Assembly (NCBI GenBank): GCA_973895155.1
Contig: OZ316891.1
Span: 29,264,001-29,328,000 of the forward strand
Direction of reading: 5' to 3'
Origin: Marsupella aquatica
Lineage: Eukaryota > Marchantiophyta
Length of the DNA stretch: 64,000 bases
Under the pieces are notes generated by a model. It was not told the DNA's origin, searched no databases, and saw nothing but the letters and a program-made list of their open reading frames with translations. Shown here one piece after another: positions 36,746-49,000 of the stretch (positions within the stretch are counted from its first letter, which is position 1; every line of letters starts with the position of its first letter). Both the position numbers and the translations under genes were made by a program.

Positions 36746-37520
36746 CAATAGAGAACTATTGTATTTGGGCAGGGAAGGATTGGTCCATGTTTACAATCAC
36801 ACTTAGGGGGCCGAGTATCAAGGAAGAAAAATACTCCTCCATCTCCACATTTTTCCCATGAATAGGAGGGGAGGGGCCAGAATTGAGCCTCCCCCTGTCA
36901 CATCCATGTACCTCCTTTGCTTTCTCAGGCCCACTCTGAAATTTCAGGCAGGCAGAGGTACAAAAGAAATTTCCCAGCTGAGTCCCAAAAAGGTATTCTA
37001 ATGAAGCTCCAAACGAGAGGGTGCTGCCTGTTGGATCATCGACGAAGGAGGTTTTGTCAGCTAAGCTCAGAATTTGAAAAAGCCACAAAATCCGAGCAAC
37101 TTTGTGGATTTGGAATCAGCGCCAAACACAGATCAGGTCTTGCATGCTTTTAATACTGTGGATTTAAGTGAATGTTAATCAGAGCAAAGACAGGGTTTGA
37201 ATAGCACCTACAATTTCGCTGGTCAAACTGTGAAAATTCTCTATCAGATATGGGAGACCAAGAGAGTAATCAAATCCAGCCAGAGTGAAATCGAATTGAA
37301 GACGATGTCACCGTTGTGGCTCGAGGTTGTCTCCAGCATTAGAAGCAGGCAGCTGGTCTCCATAGAGGATTTTCGCTTCTGAAATCACTTTTTCCAGCCT
37401 GAAAACTGAGGACAACCCTGTCAACAGCTGCAGCAGCAAGAACAGGCAAGGATCATTTGATCCACTAAATTTCGTGCGATTTCTGCTCACTGCTTGAAGG
37501 TCATCGAACGCGTTTAGGTT
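36746..37520. other. Intergenic stretch
   Basis: ORFs at 36756-37088 (minus) and 36917-37153 (plus) overlap on opposite strands and carry no recognisable domain. Nothing is supported. Confidence 0.3.
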
Positions 37521-37594
37521 AAACCCTAAACCCTAAATCTAGCGCCTCGGACCTCCAGGAACTCGAATGGCCTCGGACCTCGAGGAACTCGAAT
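37521..37594 (+). repeat. Telomere-like repeat followed by a 26-bp tandem duplication
   Basis: aaaccctaaaccctaaat (37521-37538) is two and a half plant telomere units or a double telobox. At 37543-37594 the 26-base unit gcctcggacctccaggaact... is repeated with one change. In plants teloboxes often mark promoters; I found no gene downstream to attach it to. Confidence 0.75.
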
Positions 37595-38957
37595 GCCAGA
37601 ATCAGATTGGATATCCCCGATGCAACTACTCTGACTGTACACATGACAAGGTCATCCTTGGACTGCACTATTGAAATCACAACCTACTTTTGGAAACAAT
37701 AGTTGCTTCAATGGATTCCAACGTACGTCTTCTCTGGAATCTTAAGAATCTTCTTGATTTCCGCTGTGTCCTGCTGCCGGAGTTATAGGTACTTAAGCTG
37801 CTGTTAGACTCGCTCAATATTTGCTTTGCAAATGATTACATTCCAAGAAACAATATACTGCAGGGGATTCCAGCCAAAAGACGTTCGTCAATTTCGCTGC
37901 CTGTGCACCTGTTAGATCAAAGGTTGTGGCCAGATTTTGGTCCTGGCCAGCAATTCGGTCCATTGTAGTATTATTCTTAAGGAAACGTGGCTCAGATATG
38001 CGCTACCCTTCCCCGGGGAGAACTACAACACAAGATCAGCATTTCTAATGATGCATTGATCGAACCTTCTGGTTGCTAATCCGCACGATGCAAAACTTTT
38101 CCTCACAATGGGGAGTCAAAATGTGTCGGTATACACGTAAATAGTCACTGGAAGCTTTCCTTTCCAACATCTTGTGAGGAAGAACAGAACTGCATCCCGT
38201 ACCGTTCATCTGCATAAAACTGTCACTGTTCAAGGTCTATCACTTTCGACTCACGAGCTGCATAATTAATCTACTGTGTCTTAAACGTAGTGTTAGCACG
38301 AGAGCTCATTTGCAAAGAAAGTGAATGCTTATTAGAGTCGTCATCTGCTTGGGAGAGAGAACGGAGATCGACAGTTGGGCACCGACAGCATTGCCCAGGC
38401 CTCGGGTCCACAGTGTACATGTCCTGGGAATCTGCCGTATTACAACATGGAGTTGAGCACAAGACGTTGTCTTTTACCTGGAATCATTTAATTCCCTGGA
38501 CTTTGCATGCTCGATAGGATCTATCTGGACTCCGTCTCGACAATGAAGCCTCTAGATGACAGTATGCATCATTATCTGGAGTGACGGCCATGTTGTTTTG
38601 GTGACACCTGCAAATCCCGAATCAACCGACCAGTCCAAGGGACCAAATGATATGAGACAGCTTACAGACTCTATCTGCTGAGTGGATGAACGGAATCTAA
38701 TCTGCATTATCGAACCTGGCTAATGTTCAGGAAGATTTACCCGAGAGCTCCGGAAGCGTCAACCTTCACTACAGTCGAGGAAATCTGCTGAGAAAACGCA
38801 AGTGAGTTAGTAAGCTATAATTAACAACAATTCAGCTCAGGAAACGCGAAAACTTCGGAAAATGATTTTGTTACGTCGAGCTAAAGCTTCCATTATCCCA
38901 ATTGGATGTGGGCGTATCCGAAATTTCTCACACAATTTCCTTAGACATTTAACTCGT
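37595..38957. other. Intergenic stretch
   Basis: Only short overlapping ORFs are present (38045-38233, 38271-38462, 38290-38517). I see no gene or clear repeat. Confidence 0.3.
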
Positions 38958-39025
38958 GTGGTTCCCGTCCGGCTAAAGCTTCCGAAATAATATGTGGAAT
39001 CATTATATAGCCGGACGGGAACCAC
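38958..39025. other. Hairpin with perfect 18-bp stem
   Basis: gtggttcccgtccggcta (38958-38975) pairs perfectly with tagccggacgggaaccac (39008-39025) around a 32-base loop. Outside it, caattgga and ccaattgg phrases suggest a longer imperfect inverted structure (about 38870-39050). It may be a small MITE or a small-RNA precursor. The phrase ctaaagcttcc also occurs twice here. Confidence 0.7.
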
Positions 39026-39913
39026 GCTCGAAGGCCAATTGGAATCATGAAAAGAACGGTCTTTGGGCGAATTGTGTCACAAGATATCATCTAATTTCTT
39101 TCGTTCATACTATCGCAAGGCACGCTTTGGGATAAGCATTGGGCGAAGATTGGAGTCGCCATCTGGACTGTAGACATTTTGAAGTAATGTCATTAATTTG
39201 TAGAACAGACAGTTTTCATGAACATCGAGTTATTATGATGCACACGCGCGAGGAATACTAATCGTCTAGTATGGAATATTGGAATCTCCACGAGTTGTAC
39301 CGAACCAATTAACCAAACCCCATTTCACTTCTCGAGGTACAATCGAGATTACTAGGACACGATTCCCAAGAGAAATGAATGTCGTAATCGTTGCTCGATT
39401 GGACAGGAAAGGGTAGAGATGCTTGGGAAAAAATCGCTTTGATGGTGGTCGCTCAATATGTCCAGCTACACTGCGAGTCTACGACTCTAGCTATTTACTG
39501 GGCCGGTGACAGGAATGGAAACGCTCAATGCGCTAGAGAGAGTTGCCGCCAAAACTTGACATTCGTTATCTATCGACACAAAGCACCCGTATCCAGCCTT
39601 TGATTGGCGGCTGGGTACGTGGAGCGTTGTTGGCTTCCATTTATCGAAGCCCAGCGGCTAACGGACTATGTTGCTCAGGAAGACGCGACGTAATTACTTA
39701 GATTCTATACTTGACGCGGCGTTTTGCCTTTGGTACGGAATCATTTGCGCATTTCGAAGGACAGTCTCAGTGTAACTGACTGACAGTCAACAGTCACAAC
39801 ATGGATTGACGATAATTGCACATCATGGTACTTTTCTCGGATGTAAAGCCGGTCTGCAGGATTCTGGTACACCTTGAGCGAATTGAATTTCCTGCTCCTG
39901 CGAAGTAGAAGGC

Positions 39914-41549
39914 ATGGCGAAGAGAGCCGGTAGTTTTGCTCTGTCCCTGCTTCACCTGGTGCTGTTGGTGGCAGCTCAACCAGCTCCAGCTCCCGTGTCA
40001 CCGACTACACTGCTCAGCCCAACGCCAACGCCAACGTCTCCAGTCCTGGAGAGAATCGACACTCACAGTCACTTTGTTCCCCCTTTCTACGAGGCCCTGC
40101 TGAACTCACGGAACATCACTGCTGGGGGAAGGCCGATTCCGAGCTGGAACGCAGCTGATCACCTTGCTGTGAATGCCGGGTTCGGCATAGCCACATCTAT
40201 CGTCTCGATTTCTACTCCCGGCGCGGTGTTGTCCGCCAACTTCCCGGTCCAGGAGTCGCGGAAATTGGCACGCCAGCTGAATGAGTTCGGATTCAAGCTC
40301 ACCACGCAGTTCCCGAAGAAGTTCTTGTACTTCGCAACCCTGACGCTGCCCGACGTGCATGGGTCAGTGGCTGAGGCCATCTACGCCCTGGACAGGCTCG
40401 GTGCCGCGGGAGTCATGCTAGAAGCCAGCGCTTTCGGAGAGCTCCTTGGCACTCATCGCTACGCCTCTCTGTACAAGGTGCTCGACGACAGGAAGACTAC
40501 GGTGTTCATCCACCCCAGCCAATCACCTTGTGCAGAGGCTTCTGTGGGTAAGCAATGTCACTTTGGTTCAATTGAATTCCATTTCGTGTCGAAGGCCTTT
40601 GATTCTTTTATCATCTGGCCTCCACGAGGATTTTTTATTGCACAGTTTGGCCATACTTCCCAACCTTGCATGCTCTTCCACAACAATGCATTTAAATCTT
40701 TTGAGCTCATAGATCCAGGAAATGCTGGCCTTAGAGCATCTCAAATCAAAGGTTGAATCATCGTCAAGGAGTGAGCGTCTGAGTGTTCTAAAAGAGTATC
40801 GCCAGATAAAGAATCTGTGGCTTCAAATATTTATTGAGATTCCAAAGAGTGATGCTCTGTCCTAAGAAGGTACCGCTAGATACTCTATGTGGAATCAAAT
40901 GTTGACATGATCGTCAAGGAGTGAGGTTCTATCCTAGAAAGGCATCACCAGATAATGAAGGTGGCAGAGTCGTTAAATTTCGATGAGTATGACGTAAATG
41001 TGAGGCACAAATGTTGTGGTGGGCATGAAGTACTCAGCATGTCGTCGCGATATAACTAAGTTCCTCTCTGAACGTGTGATTGCAGAAACTGCGAACTCCA
41101 CAGACATCCCGGCGTTCGTGGTCGACTTCTTGTTGGACACTACTCGTGCGGCACTTAACTTGGTGTATAGAAACGTGACCAGGGATTACCCAAACATCAA
41201 GTGGATCCTCGCCCATTCTGGAGGATTCCTTCCATTCGCAGCTACCCGGGGAGCAGGCGGATTGGCTTTGCTGTCTGGCGACGCGGGTGGCCTGAGCGTG
41301 TACTACTCCGAGCTCCAGAAGTTCTACGTCGATGTCGCTATTTCTGCTTCTGTCACGTCTCTAGCGAGCACTATGGCATTCTTCAACACGACTCAGATTT
41401 GCTTCGGCTCCGACTTCCCGTATGCGCCCGTGGATGCCATCGCTGAAAACAACAACATGCTCCAGAACTTCCAGTTTAGCAACAGTGCGAGGAGAAGCAT
41501 CGACTTCCGAAACGCCAACAGACTCTTCCACAAGTTCTTGAAGCATTAG
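39914..41549 (+). CDS. Secreted ACMSD-type amidohydrolase (Amidohydro_2), copy B
   Basis: Exons 39914-40547 and 41086-41549 join in phase 1 across a 538-bp GT-AG intron (GTAAGC donor, GATTGCAG acceptor), giving 365 codons. The N-terminus has a signal peptide (FALSLLHLVLLVAAQ, residues ~8-22) and a Pro/Thr-rich linker to about residue 45. All expected active-site residues are present: H51 and H53 (DTHSHFVPPFY), H200 (FIHPS), H255 (LAHSGG) and D321 (FGSDFPY). In this family these bind a divalent metal and act in decarboxylation or hydrolysis of small aromatic or carboxylic substrates; the substrate here cannot be told. NxT sites fit a secreted glycoprotein. The ATG (39914) follows a GC-rich context and is the first in frame. 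Without splicing the first exon would run into the intron and stop at 40756. Paralogue of 16798-18311, in opposite orientation. Confidence 0.9.
40750..40975 (+). repeat. Intronic ~78-bp degenerate tandem repeat
   Basis: Within the intron of amidohydrolase B, segments starting near 40755, 40833 and 40911 share cgtcaaggagtga, ctaaaa.ggtatc.ccagata and gtgg. The intron of copy A lacks this array, which explains most of the intron length difference. Confidence 0.6.
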
Positions 41550-42768
41550 CATTAGTAGTAGCCACGCACACCGTTTCTTCAATCGATAGACGAATTTGAA
41601 GTTGCGAATCAGTGAACATTTTGAGTAATCAACAATCAATTGATTGCTCCAAATGTCCAGTTGATATTGAGCAAACTTGACAGTTTCATTTCATTAGTAA
41701 TTAGTCCGAAGCAACCTTCATTGTTGGTGAATAAGAATTTTTCTTGAACACTGGAGAAAGTGAGCTAGCTAATCTTCGAGGTTACTGTAATGTACCCACT
41801 TCTAGCTAAGAGAATGGCGTGGTGGAAGAATGGGGTCTGGTACTCGGCTGTAAGGAAAGGAAATCACGAGATTCGATGCTTTAGTGCAGCAGGTCAAATT
41901 TGGCTCATCAATTCATCCATTATTGTCCACCAAGATGTTCAGATTTTGTGGTGCTGGCTGCACTTAGACCCATCATCATGACTGCGCACTTTAGTAGAGC
42001 AGAAGGATCCAAAACTACCACTTCTGTGACATCAGATCAGAAGGACTGGACAGCTTTTATGTTGATCTGGGATTGTGGGTCCAACGACTCCCTCACACGC
42101 TATGGCAGCTCTTGGATCAGTGTTTAAATACTGCTTCAGAAGCTCTCATGAGTCATGATTAAAACTGCGGTGTGAGTTCGGTACAAGATATATCACAGAT
42201 GGCAATCACAGACCCCTGCTCCAGTGAAGTTGAATTGTTTATTATTTTTAATGACTGCCACTAAGAGTACCTACCCGGCTCTCCCACTCATTTTCTCCAT
42301 TGGGCGCAGAAGTACCTACCCTACAAAATATGCAGATAGATGTTAGTGAGATTTACATTATGTGCTTTAGATCACCCCTTTTGGTGAACTAAGGAGATGA
42401 CAAGCGAAACTCTAAACTATTTCTGAAAACACTGTATGTTCTTTAGTGTATATGTGCGTTGAGAAGGGGTCATTGTAGCATGTAAGGAAACAGTAAATAT
42501 TTCCTTGCAGAAACAAGTATTTTTTCTTACCTAGCACAAACAAAAACATTTACTCACATGACCCTCATTTTTCTGTATCCAACAGCCTCACTAACAACAA
42601 CCTGATTGGCAACTTCCACTTTGAGAACACTTTTGGCTGACTAACTCCCTAGCCATCTGGAATCTTAGAAAAACACTAAAAATATAAAAGGCAGCAAAAA
42701 ATTTTAAAAGATTAAATCATTAGTGACTCATTAGCAACACTTCCTCGCTATCAAAATTCCTGTTTGCT
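41550..42768. other. Downstream of amidohydrolase B
   Basis: The 3' untranslated region should lie at the start of this stretch. ORFs 41790-41981 and 41900-42127 have no recognisable domain. No other feature is seen. Confidence 0.3.
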
Positions 42769-42814
42769 CATGTTATACCATGGGTTAACTAATAATACAT
42801 GATGGTATAACATG
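42769..42814. other. Perfect 13-bp inverted repeat
   Basis: catgttataccat (42769-42781) and atggtataacatg (42802-42814) are exact reverse complements with a 20-base loop. It lies in AT-rich non-coding DNA that runs to about 43550 without other features. Confidence 0.65.
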
Positions 42815-43654
42815 TGAAATGAGCACTGTGGTTTGCTTTATAGATGAACTTGGTCTTTATGTGTGGGGTAACCCATCCCCTTATTTTGAATCATTCATCT
42901 AATTTTTACGATCCAAAACTGCTTTCTACCACCTGTGGACTAATGCCTCATATTATCTATAGAAATGCAAAGAAAACTACAAAAGGGGTTTAGGAGCACT
43001 TGTTGAACTTTTTAGGAATCTTTAAATGTTGGTAAACAAGTAGGAAATGGGTGCTGTTTGCTAGTTCAATGGAAAATAATGATTTGGAAGAATTATGTGA
43101 GACAAGTCCTCCTTTCCTTCCCCAAACTGTTGCGTTTTTAATTCCAAAGTTCATGTCGGCTAGACGCAGCCCTTCTTCCTTAGAAAACTAGTCAGCCCTC
43201 ACTTCACCAAGCTAATTCAATCAACAAAGAATTGAGTAATATTTTGTGTTTTTTAACATAACTGTGATTATAGCCTCTAATGTCTGTTTGTTTATTCTGG
43301 CCTATTATGTGAGAGAGACACCACATTGAGAAATTCAGATATAGGGGTGTCACACTAGCAGGTGCGTTACTTTGAGATATGATGGTTGACTTGTTCGATC
43401 AATAGAGTCTTCCACTACACCATTCTTGTTCGCTAATATCTGGAATCAAAGGCCACACAACTGCTAAATTATAATAAGGGGCCTAACACGTATGTTGTTT
43501 GAGAAAATTATGATCTTTAATTGTATTATTGGATGCCTCAGGCTAGTCTCACACTACACTGGGTGTTCTTGTTGGTGATATCACCCTTAGAGTAAAATAA
43601 AGGGGTGTATGTACCTTGCAATGCCATATAAAAGTCACACATGTCTCTTTATAT

Positions 43655-43690
43655 GAATCACAGCCCAATACCCGTGCATTTCACAATTGC
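43655..43690 (-). repeat. Degenerate Helitron-like terminus
   Basis: In minus sense: tgtgaaatgcacgggtattgggctg, the same order as the intact ends (stem, ggtattggg, CT..) but with a damaged stem and no CTAG. The stretch to 44356 holds only short opposing ORFs. Confidence 0.4.
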
Positions 43691-44373
43691 CCTTGTCTCA
43701 GTCCTTGTTGTTGTCTAATTGATCTGTCTAGTCAGAAGTCAAAGAGTAAGTAAGGGATAGAACAGAACATGCAAATGGGTCAAGAGAGCATGAATCACCA
43801 AACTCTCATAAATAAGATTATCTCTATCTTCCCTGTTCTTTCCTTTTTTTTCTTCTCCTTTTCTGTCGTTCTTGCTTCTTTTACTCCTTGATTTTCCCGT
43901 GTCCCTCCCCACCACTTGCATATATCACAACATCAGAACATGTCCTCTGCAAGGAGTTGGGGAGTTCAGGTGGGTCCAAAGATAGTGAAAGGCATGTGAG
44001 GTGGGGTTGGATGGTCATGGAGTCAATCATCGGTGAAGGTGTGAGCATTTTGGGCCTGCTGATGGTCTGACCAGGGTGGAGAGGGCTTGGATAGGAAGGT
44101 AAGAGGGAGAAAGAGCACAAAATGAATTCAAAAGGGAAATTTGAGAAAACCAACCAGTAATCAGGAATTGGATTGAGCTGTAATGAGAAATTGGAGAGAA
44201 GCAAAGCCAGGGGGCCAAGCTGATAACCACCCTCGTACATACAACAACAACAACAACCCTGAAATATATAACCTAAATTGTGGTTCATATTTGTTAAAAA
44301 TTTGTTGATCCCTCCCCCCAAAGAAAAAGATAGCATCACACAACAACCCACCTAAGAAAAACTGGTCTACTAA

Positions 44374-44701
44374 AACCAATTGGCTTAGGTCAATTGGCTA
44401 GGGGATTTGCCTGGAACTGAGAGGTCCCAGGTTCAATCTCCCCTCCCCACACTGGGGTGTGGAGGGTATATGTGTGTGGGTGAGATAGGTTTTGTGGGCG
44501 GTGGATTGGAGTTCTGATTATCTGCTCAGCCCCTGGTTGCCCACTTTGTGGCCGAGATGTAATACTCTCTCCTTCCTGGTGCGGGTCCCTGTCGGATCCG
44601 TTGGGGCTCACCCTGGTCTGGGTTCCCAACAGAAAACTGTCACATTGGGGTGGGGGGAGTCTAATTGTATTTCCTCCCCATTTCCATTCAAGAGAAAAAA
44701 C
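44374..44701 (+). mobile_element. Intact tRNA-derived SINE with 17-bp target duplication
   Basis: The 17-base sequence aaaaactggtctactaa occurs perfectly at 44357-44373 and 44702-44718, flanking 328 bp. Inside are a pol III A box (tggctaggggat, 44395-44406) and B box (ggttcaatctcc, 44430-44441) 23 bases apart. The 3' end is A-rich (caagagaaaaaacaaaaa). SINEs are copied by LINE machinery; no partner LINE tail was matched here. The body (gattggagttctgattatct, cagcccctgg) matches the minus-strand copies at 35.7 and 36.4 kb. Confidence 0.85.
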
Positions 44702-44718
44702 AAAAACTGGTCTACTAA

Positions 44719-46046
44719 GAAACTGAAATGACAATCAACCCCAAAAAACTATTCATATTTTTCTAGTTTCTTTTTATAAAATAAAGGATTTCTTCCTGAC
44801 TTGAGTTCTGTGGCCACTTGTAGGGGTTTACTTTAAAGGCTGACTATTCCTTTACTTAGATCCCCGGAAGACAAGGCAAGTTTCCTCCCTTTTCCCCTTC
44901 TTGGTTTCCCTTTGCTTCAACACACCTCACATTTCCTCAGCTCCTTTCATCTGATCCCTCCGCTGCCTAATTATGGGGAGGGTCCACTAGCACTCAGGCC
45001 CTCACCAATACTCCCCTTTCATACTTTGGACAAGGCCCTAGTCCTTGTCCCTCCCAGAATCGTCTACCAAGTCTCCCCTAATACTTGAACACCCACGCAA
45101 GCTTCAGTATCTACTACCAGCTCATCCTGGGACCATGGCCAATGGATTCAGACCTGGACACAGGTCCCAGAAGGTTCACGTCACTCCATAAATTTTAGTA
45201 TATATATAGCACTGGAGACATTTCTGCCTGTCCACTTTCATATCCCCGCCCCGCACAACCTCCACCAGGAGTTCGCAAGGTTGCAGATCCAATTAACACA
45301 CCAAACAAGAGAAGGATAATGATGCACCATTTCCTGACACCCCCTTTCCAAATTTCGCCTCAAGACTATTAGTTAGGCTGCCCAGTACCCATTGCAACAA
45401 CTGGCAGATGTAACTCATGTGCCTCACATAATATATTTGTCGCGGATGACAATCCCCAATGCAATACACGGTCCCATCTGCACATCACCCAAGCCCTCAG
45501 GAAATCTGAAATTAAAAATAAAACGAGGAATTCGACAGGCCACAGATTTTCCTGCCAACAGTTTTATTTTCGTGTACAGATTCCCATTTTTGGAGGGATG
45601 GGCTATGGTAGTGGTATGATAGTTCTCTTCATGAATACAACTTGGATTCCACGGTACACCTCCATCAACAGGGACTGTTTGCTTACTATTGTTTTCAGTT
45701 TACTTCCACCTGCTAACCAGAATGTAAACTGGTTGCTGTAATACACTTACACTGACATGATTGCCGGTACTAGTGTCCATATTACATGGGACCAATGTCA
45801 CATAAATCAGACCCATGTAGCCACTGACTAGTGGAATTTCTTTGTCGGTTGGTTATCCTCTTCCATTTATCTTGCCTCAAGCTTTCAACTTTCTTACAGA
45901 ATCAAACACATGTACTTTAATGACGATTTGCAATGAAAGCATGTGCGCTAACTGATTCGTAGATTTCAAATTAAAAAATGGACACTCAGTTGTGTAACTC
46001 TTTTCCACTGCAGAACAGCGGCTTGCAAGGACCACAACATCCTCAC
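44719..46046. other. Intergenic region and 3' flank of PUM24
   Basis: The stretch next to 46046 should hold the PUM24 3' untranslated region. A pyrimidine-rich block lies at 44860-45080. ORF 45392-45619 has no recognisable domain. No gene is supported. Confidence 0.3.
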
Positions 46047-49000
46047 TCAGCTCTGCTTAAGTACTCCAGCTGTTATCAACGCCTGGACTTCCTTCTTGGC
46101 AGCTTCCTTTCCAGTTGTATCTCCACAGATTGTGTAAGCCGAAATTACTTTAGCACTGCAGCACAATTATTAGTTAGTATCAAAACCCACGAAATTGTAC
46201 GAGATGAAAAGTTCCGATTCCATCCTTCAATTCAACAGCAAGCCGGTGAACACTACCTGTGCCCCTTTGCCCATAGAGTGCACTTTTTCTTCAGAGCGGT
46301 TGCCCAAAGTGTTGCAGCAAAGGAAGGAGCATCTTTCCCCTTTGGAGAAGAATCTGCATTTATGATCAATCGGCGAATTGTGCGGCTTGCATGATATTGT
46401 TCAAGAACATGCTCAGTTTTCGTGAGACCTTCAGTACAAAGCTCCCGACTCTTTGCAGCCAACGCTGCGATAGCTTTGTGCAGAGAGAGCACTTCATCAA
46501 ATGCAACGTCCCACATCACTCCATCAACACCACCCCTGGCTACCTGCTCAGTGTATCAGACGCAAAAGAGATCAATCGTGCGCAATACCAATAACCACTG
46601 ATTTGAAGTCAAATACATAGACCTCAGTCGAAATTAAGGAACTTGAACTTTCCAAGCACGGTATTCAAATCCCAGGATTTTATTTTCAGGTTACGATTTG
46701 ACAAAAACAGCGAGTGACTCAAGACGCACCTCATAGATGACGTCTGTGCCAGTCGGAGATTGCAGCAGTTCGTTCGCCTGCTCGGTGCAAATCTCTACCA
46801 ATTTCTGCAGAGCACAACGTCCAGACAAGAATGTTTAACGACCAAGTTTCTGGAAAATCATGGGACCTCGAACAAACTTTGAAACTCAACCACTACATAC
46901 ACGATACAAATTGCCACTGCAAGTCTTATGCAAAGAGTTCTAGAACATTTCGGGGGCCAATGTCAAGGAGTGGGACTGAGTCAAAGTGCCTAAGTTGGGA
47001 TGCTTGAAAAAGTCATCAACAAAGTCACGATCTAACCGTCGGAGAAGACGGTAGTGACATACCAAAAGAAGCATAGCACCTTGTTGGAACTAGTTACAAA
47101 CCTAGAAAGTTCGTATTCAACGCATCACTATTGTATACGTTAGTAGCGGAGTGAAAGATTAGGCGAGCACCAGATCCCTACTCATAACAAACTGAAGAGA
47201 GAAGGAGAGTTGTGTCACAAATATTGTTCCAGTGGGGGGACTCAAAGAGGTTCTACTCCAGGAGGTATCCCGCGTGTTCGTGGATTAGAGGTGGTAGTCA
47301 AACCTATATCCACCAGTGAGGCTAAAAACGACACCACTTGTTCACCATTCGTTTTTAATCAGAAACGATTCCAGTAGCCTAATACAATAACAGGTCAGGA
47401 CCTTGCTACCTTGCCAAGGCCCCCAATAGTAAGTAACTCTAATCTCCGGACTGATGAATCCTTCTTGCTGATTCCTCTGACTTCTTTGATGGAGTCATCG
47501 TCACCATCGGCGTCCACTGCGTCTTCATCCTCCGCTTGGGCCACGGATTTATCTGCTTCTTTTGCAGGACGGGTAACCTTCTTCAAACTGCTCACACTTA
47601 TTGAGGTGTCCGCAGGCTCATCCTGCACTGAATGGAACGGAATACTACTCAACAAGGAGCACGAGTACAAAAGCTAAGTATATCAATATCCCAACGAGCA
47701 GCGTCAAACGCCAAATTTCCAACTCAGTTGCGAGGTGTTCATAACGATACTTAAAAACTCACATTTTGTACCCGTGGCGTACCCCAAAGCTGTCAAGACG
47801 TCCGAAGGGAAGTACCGAGTAGTCCCCGGTGCAAGAAGATGAAGGAAACATCGCCGACTATACTGTCAATCGAGTTCAGATTAGATTGTCAATTACGAGG
47901 TGAACCTTGATACAATACTCATTCCAATGAACTTTTGCCCACGGGTAAAATCCTGGCCTCAAAAAGGGGAAACTTAGGGTTTTGGAAGTAGAAAACATAT
48001 GGTTGCAAACCTTATGGGATGTAAGATCTTTGAGATCCTTCAGAAGTTCAGTAATGATAATCTGTAACAACAGGACATAATTTCGCTGTCAAAAAGACAA
48101 ATACGAAATAATTAACTCTACCCAACCAAACTACGAACAAATTAGACACCCTAGGTAGAAGGTAATGGTAAATGGAGAAATTGATGACATCTTCTGCTAA
48201 AGGCTACAACATCCACACCAGACTTCATATTCAAGCAGATATTGGCATTTCAAATCGAGATGAAAAGCTACTAAGATCACAATGTACTAATGACTATGAC
48301 AAACACCTTTGAGATGAGCTTCGTATCATCGACCACGTCAAGGATAGCTAATAAAACCTACATCACCACAGAATTCATTACAACATAGTTAACTGCCATT
48401 CTTAAACTATCAACAAAATGACTGGAACACCCATTTCCTCAACTGATGCGAATTTAAGAAATGGAGAAGATAAACTGTTCACATAACACATTCCAAATTC
48501 AGCCATTAGAACAGAAGAGTTCCTCAAGTCGTCGCTACCTTATCCGCCTTGGGCATAGCATATACTTACAATATTACTATGTTCATGCTGGGCAATTTTC
48601 GACACATGTCCTTTCATCCCCCTTATAATATTCTTCCGTTCCTGTCAAGTAAAGTCATCAACAGCGTTATCCAGACCACTTGTTCCAGATATGACAAGTG
48701 TGGCACAGTTGCCATACTATAGTCAAAACACTATAGCACATGGAAAATTTACAATTGAAAGACTCTGCATGAATAAAACATTAACAACTCACGCAGCCTA
48801 AGAAGTTACAGGAAATACTTGTAATTGCTTAAAAGTGATCTAGTCTCCCACCGATTAGTAACTGGTCTCCCATGAGGAAATATTCACTATGGCTTTTTGA
48901 TGAATAATGACCAGTAGGTGAATGATTCTTCAAGGAATTGCCATGAACGAGAAACTGGAGTTACCTTCGCAGTACTCAATTTTACACATGTGACACCAAC

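Noticed and set aside
38040-38080. Possible tRNA T-arm (ggttcgatcaa on the minus strand)
   Set aside because: No cloverleaf can be drawn around it.
40548-40756. Amidohydrolase B read straight through to a stop at 40756
   Set aside because: The protein loses its last two catalytic motifs; a GTAAGC donor and a downstream exon restore them and match paralogue A.
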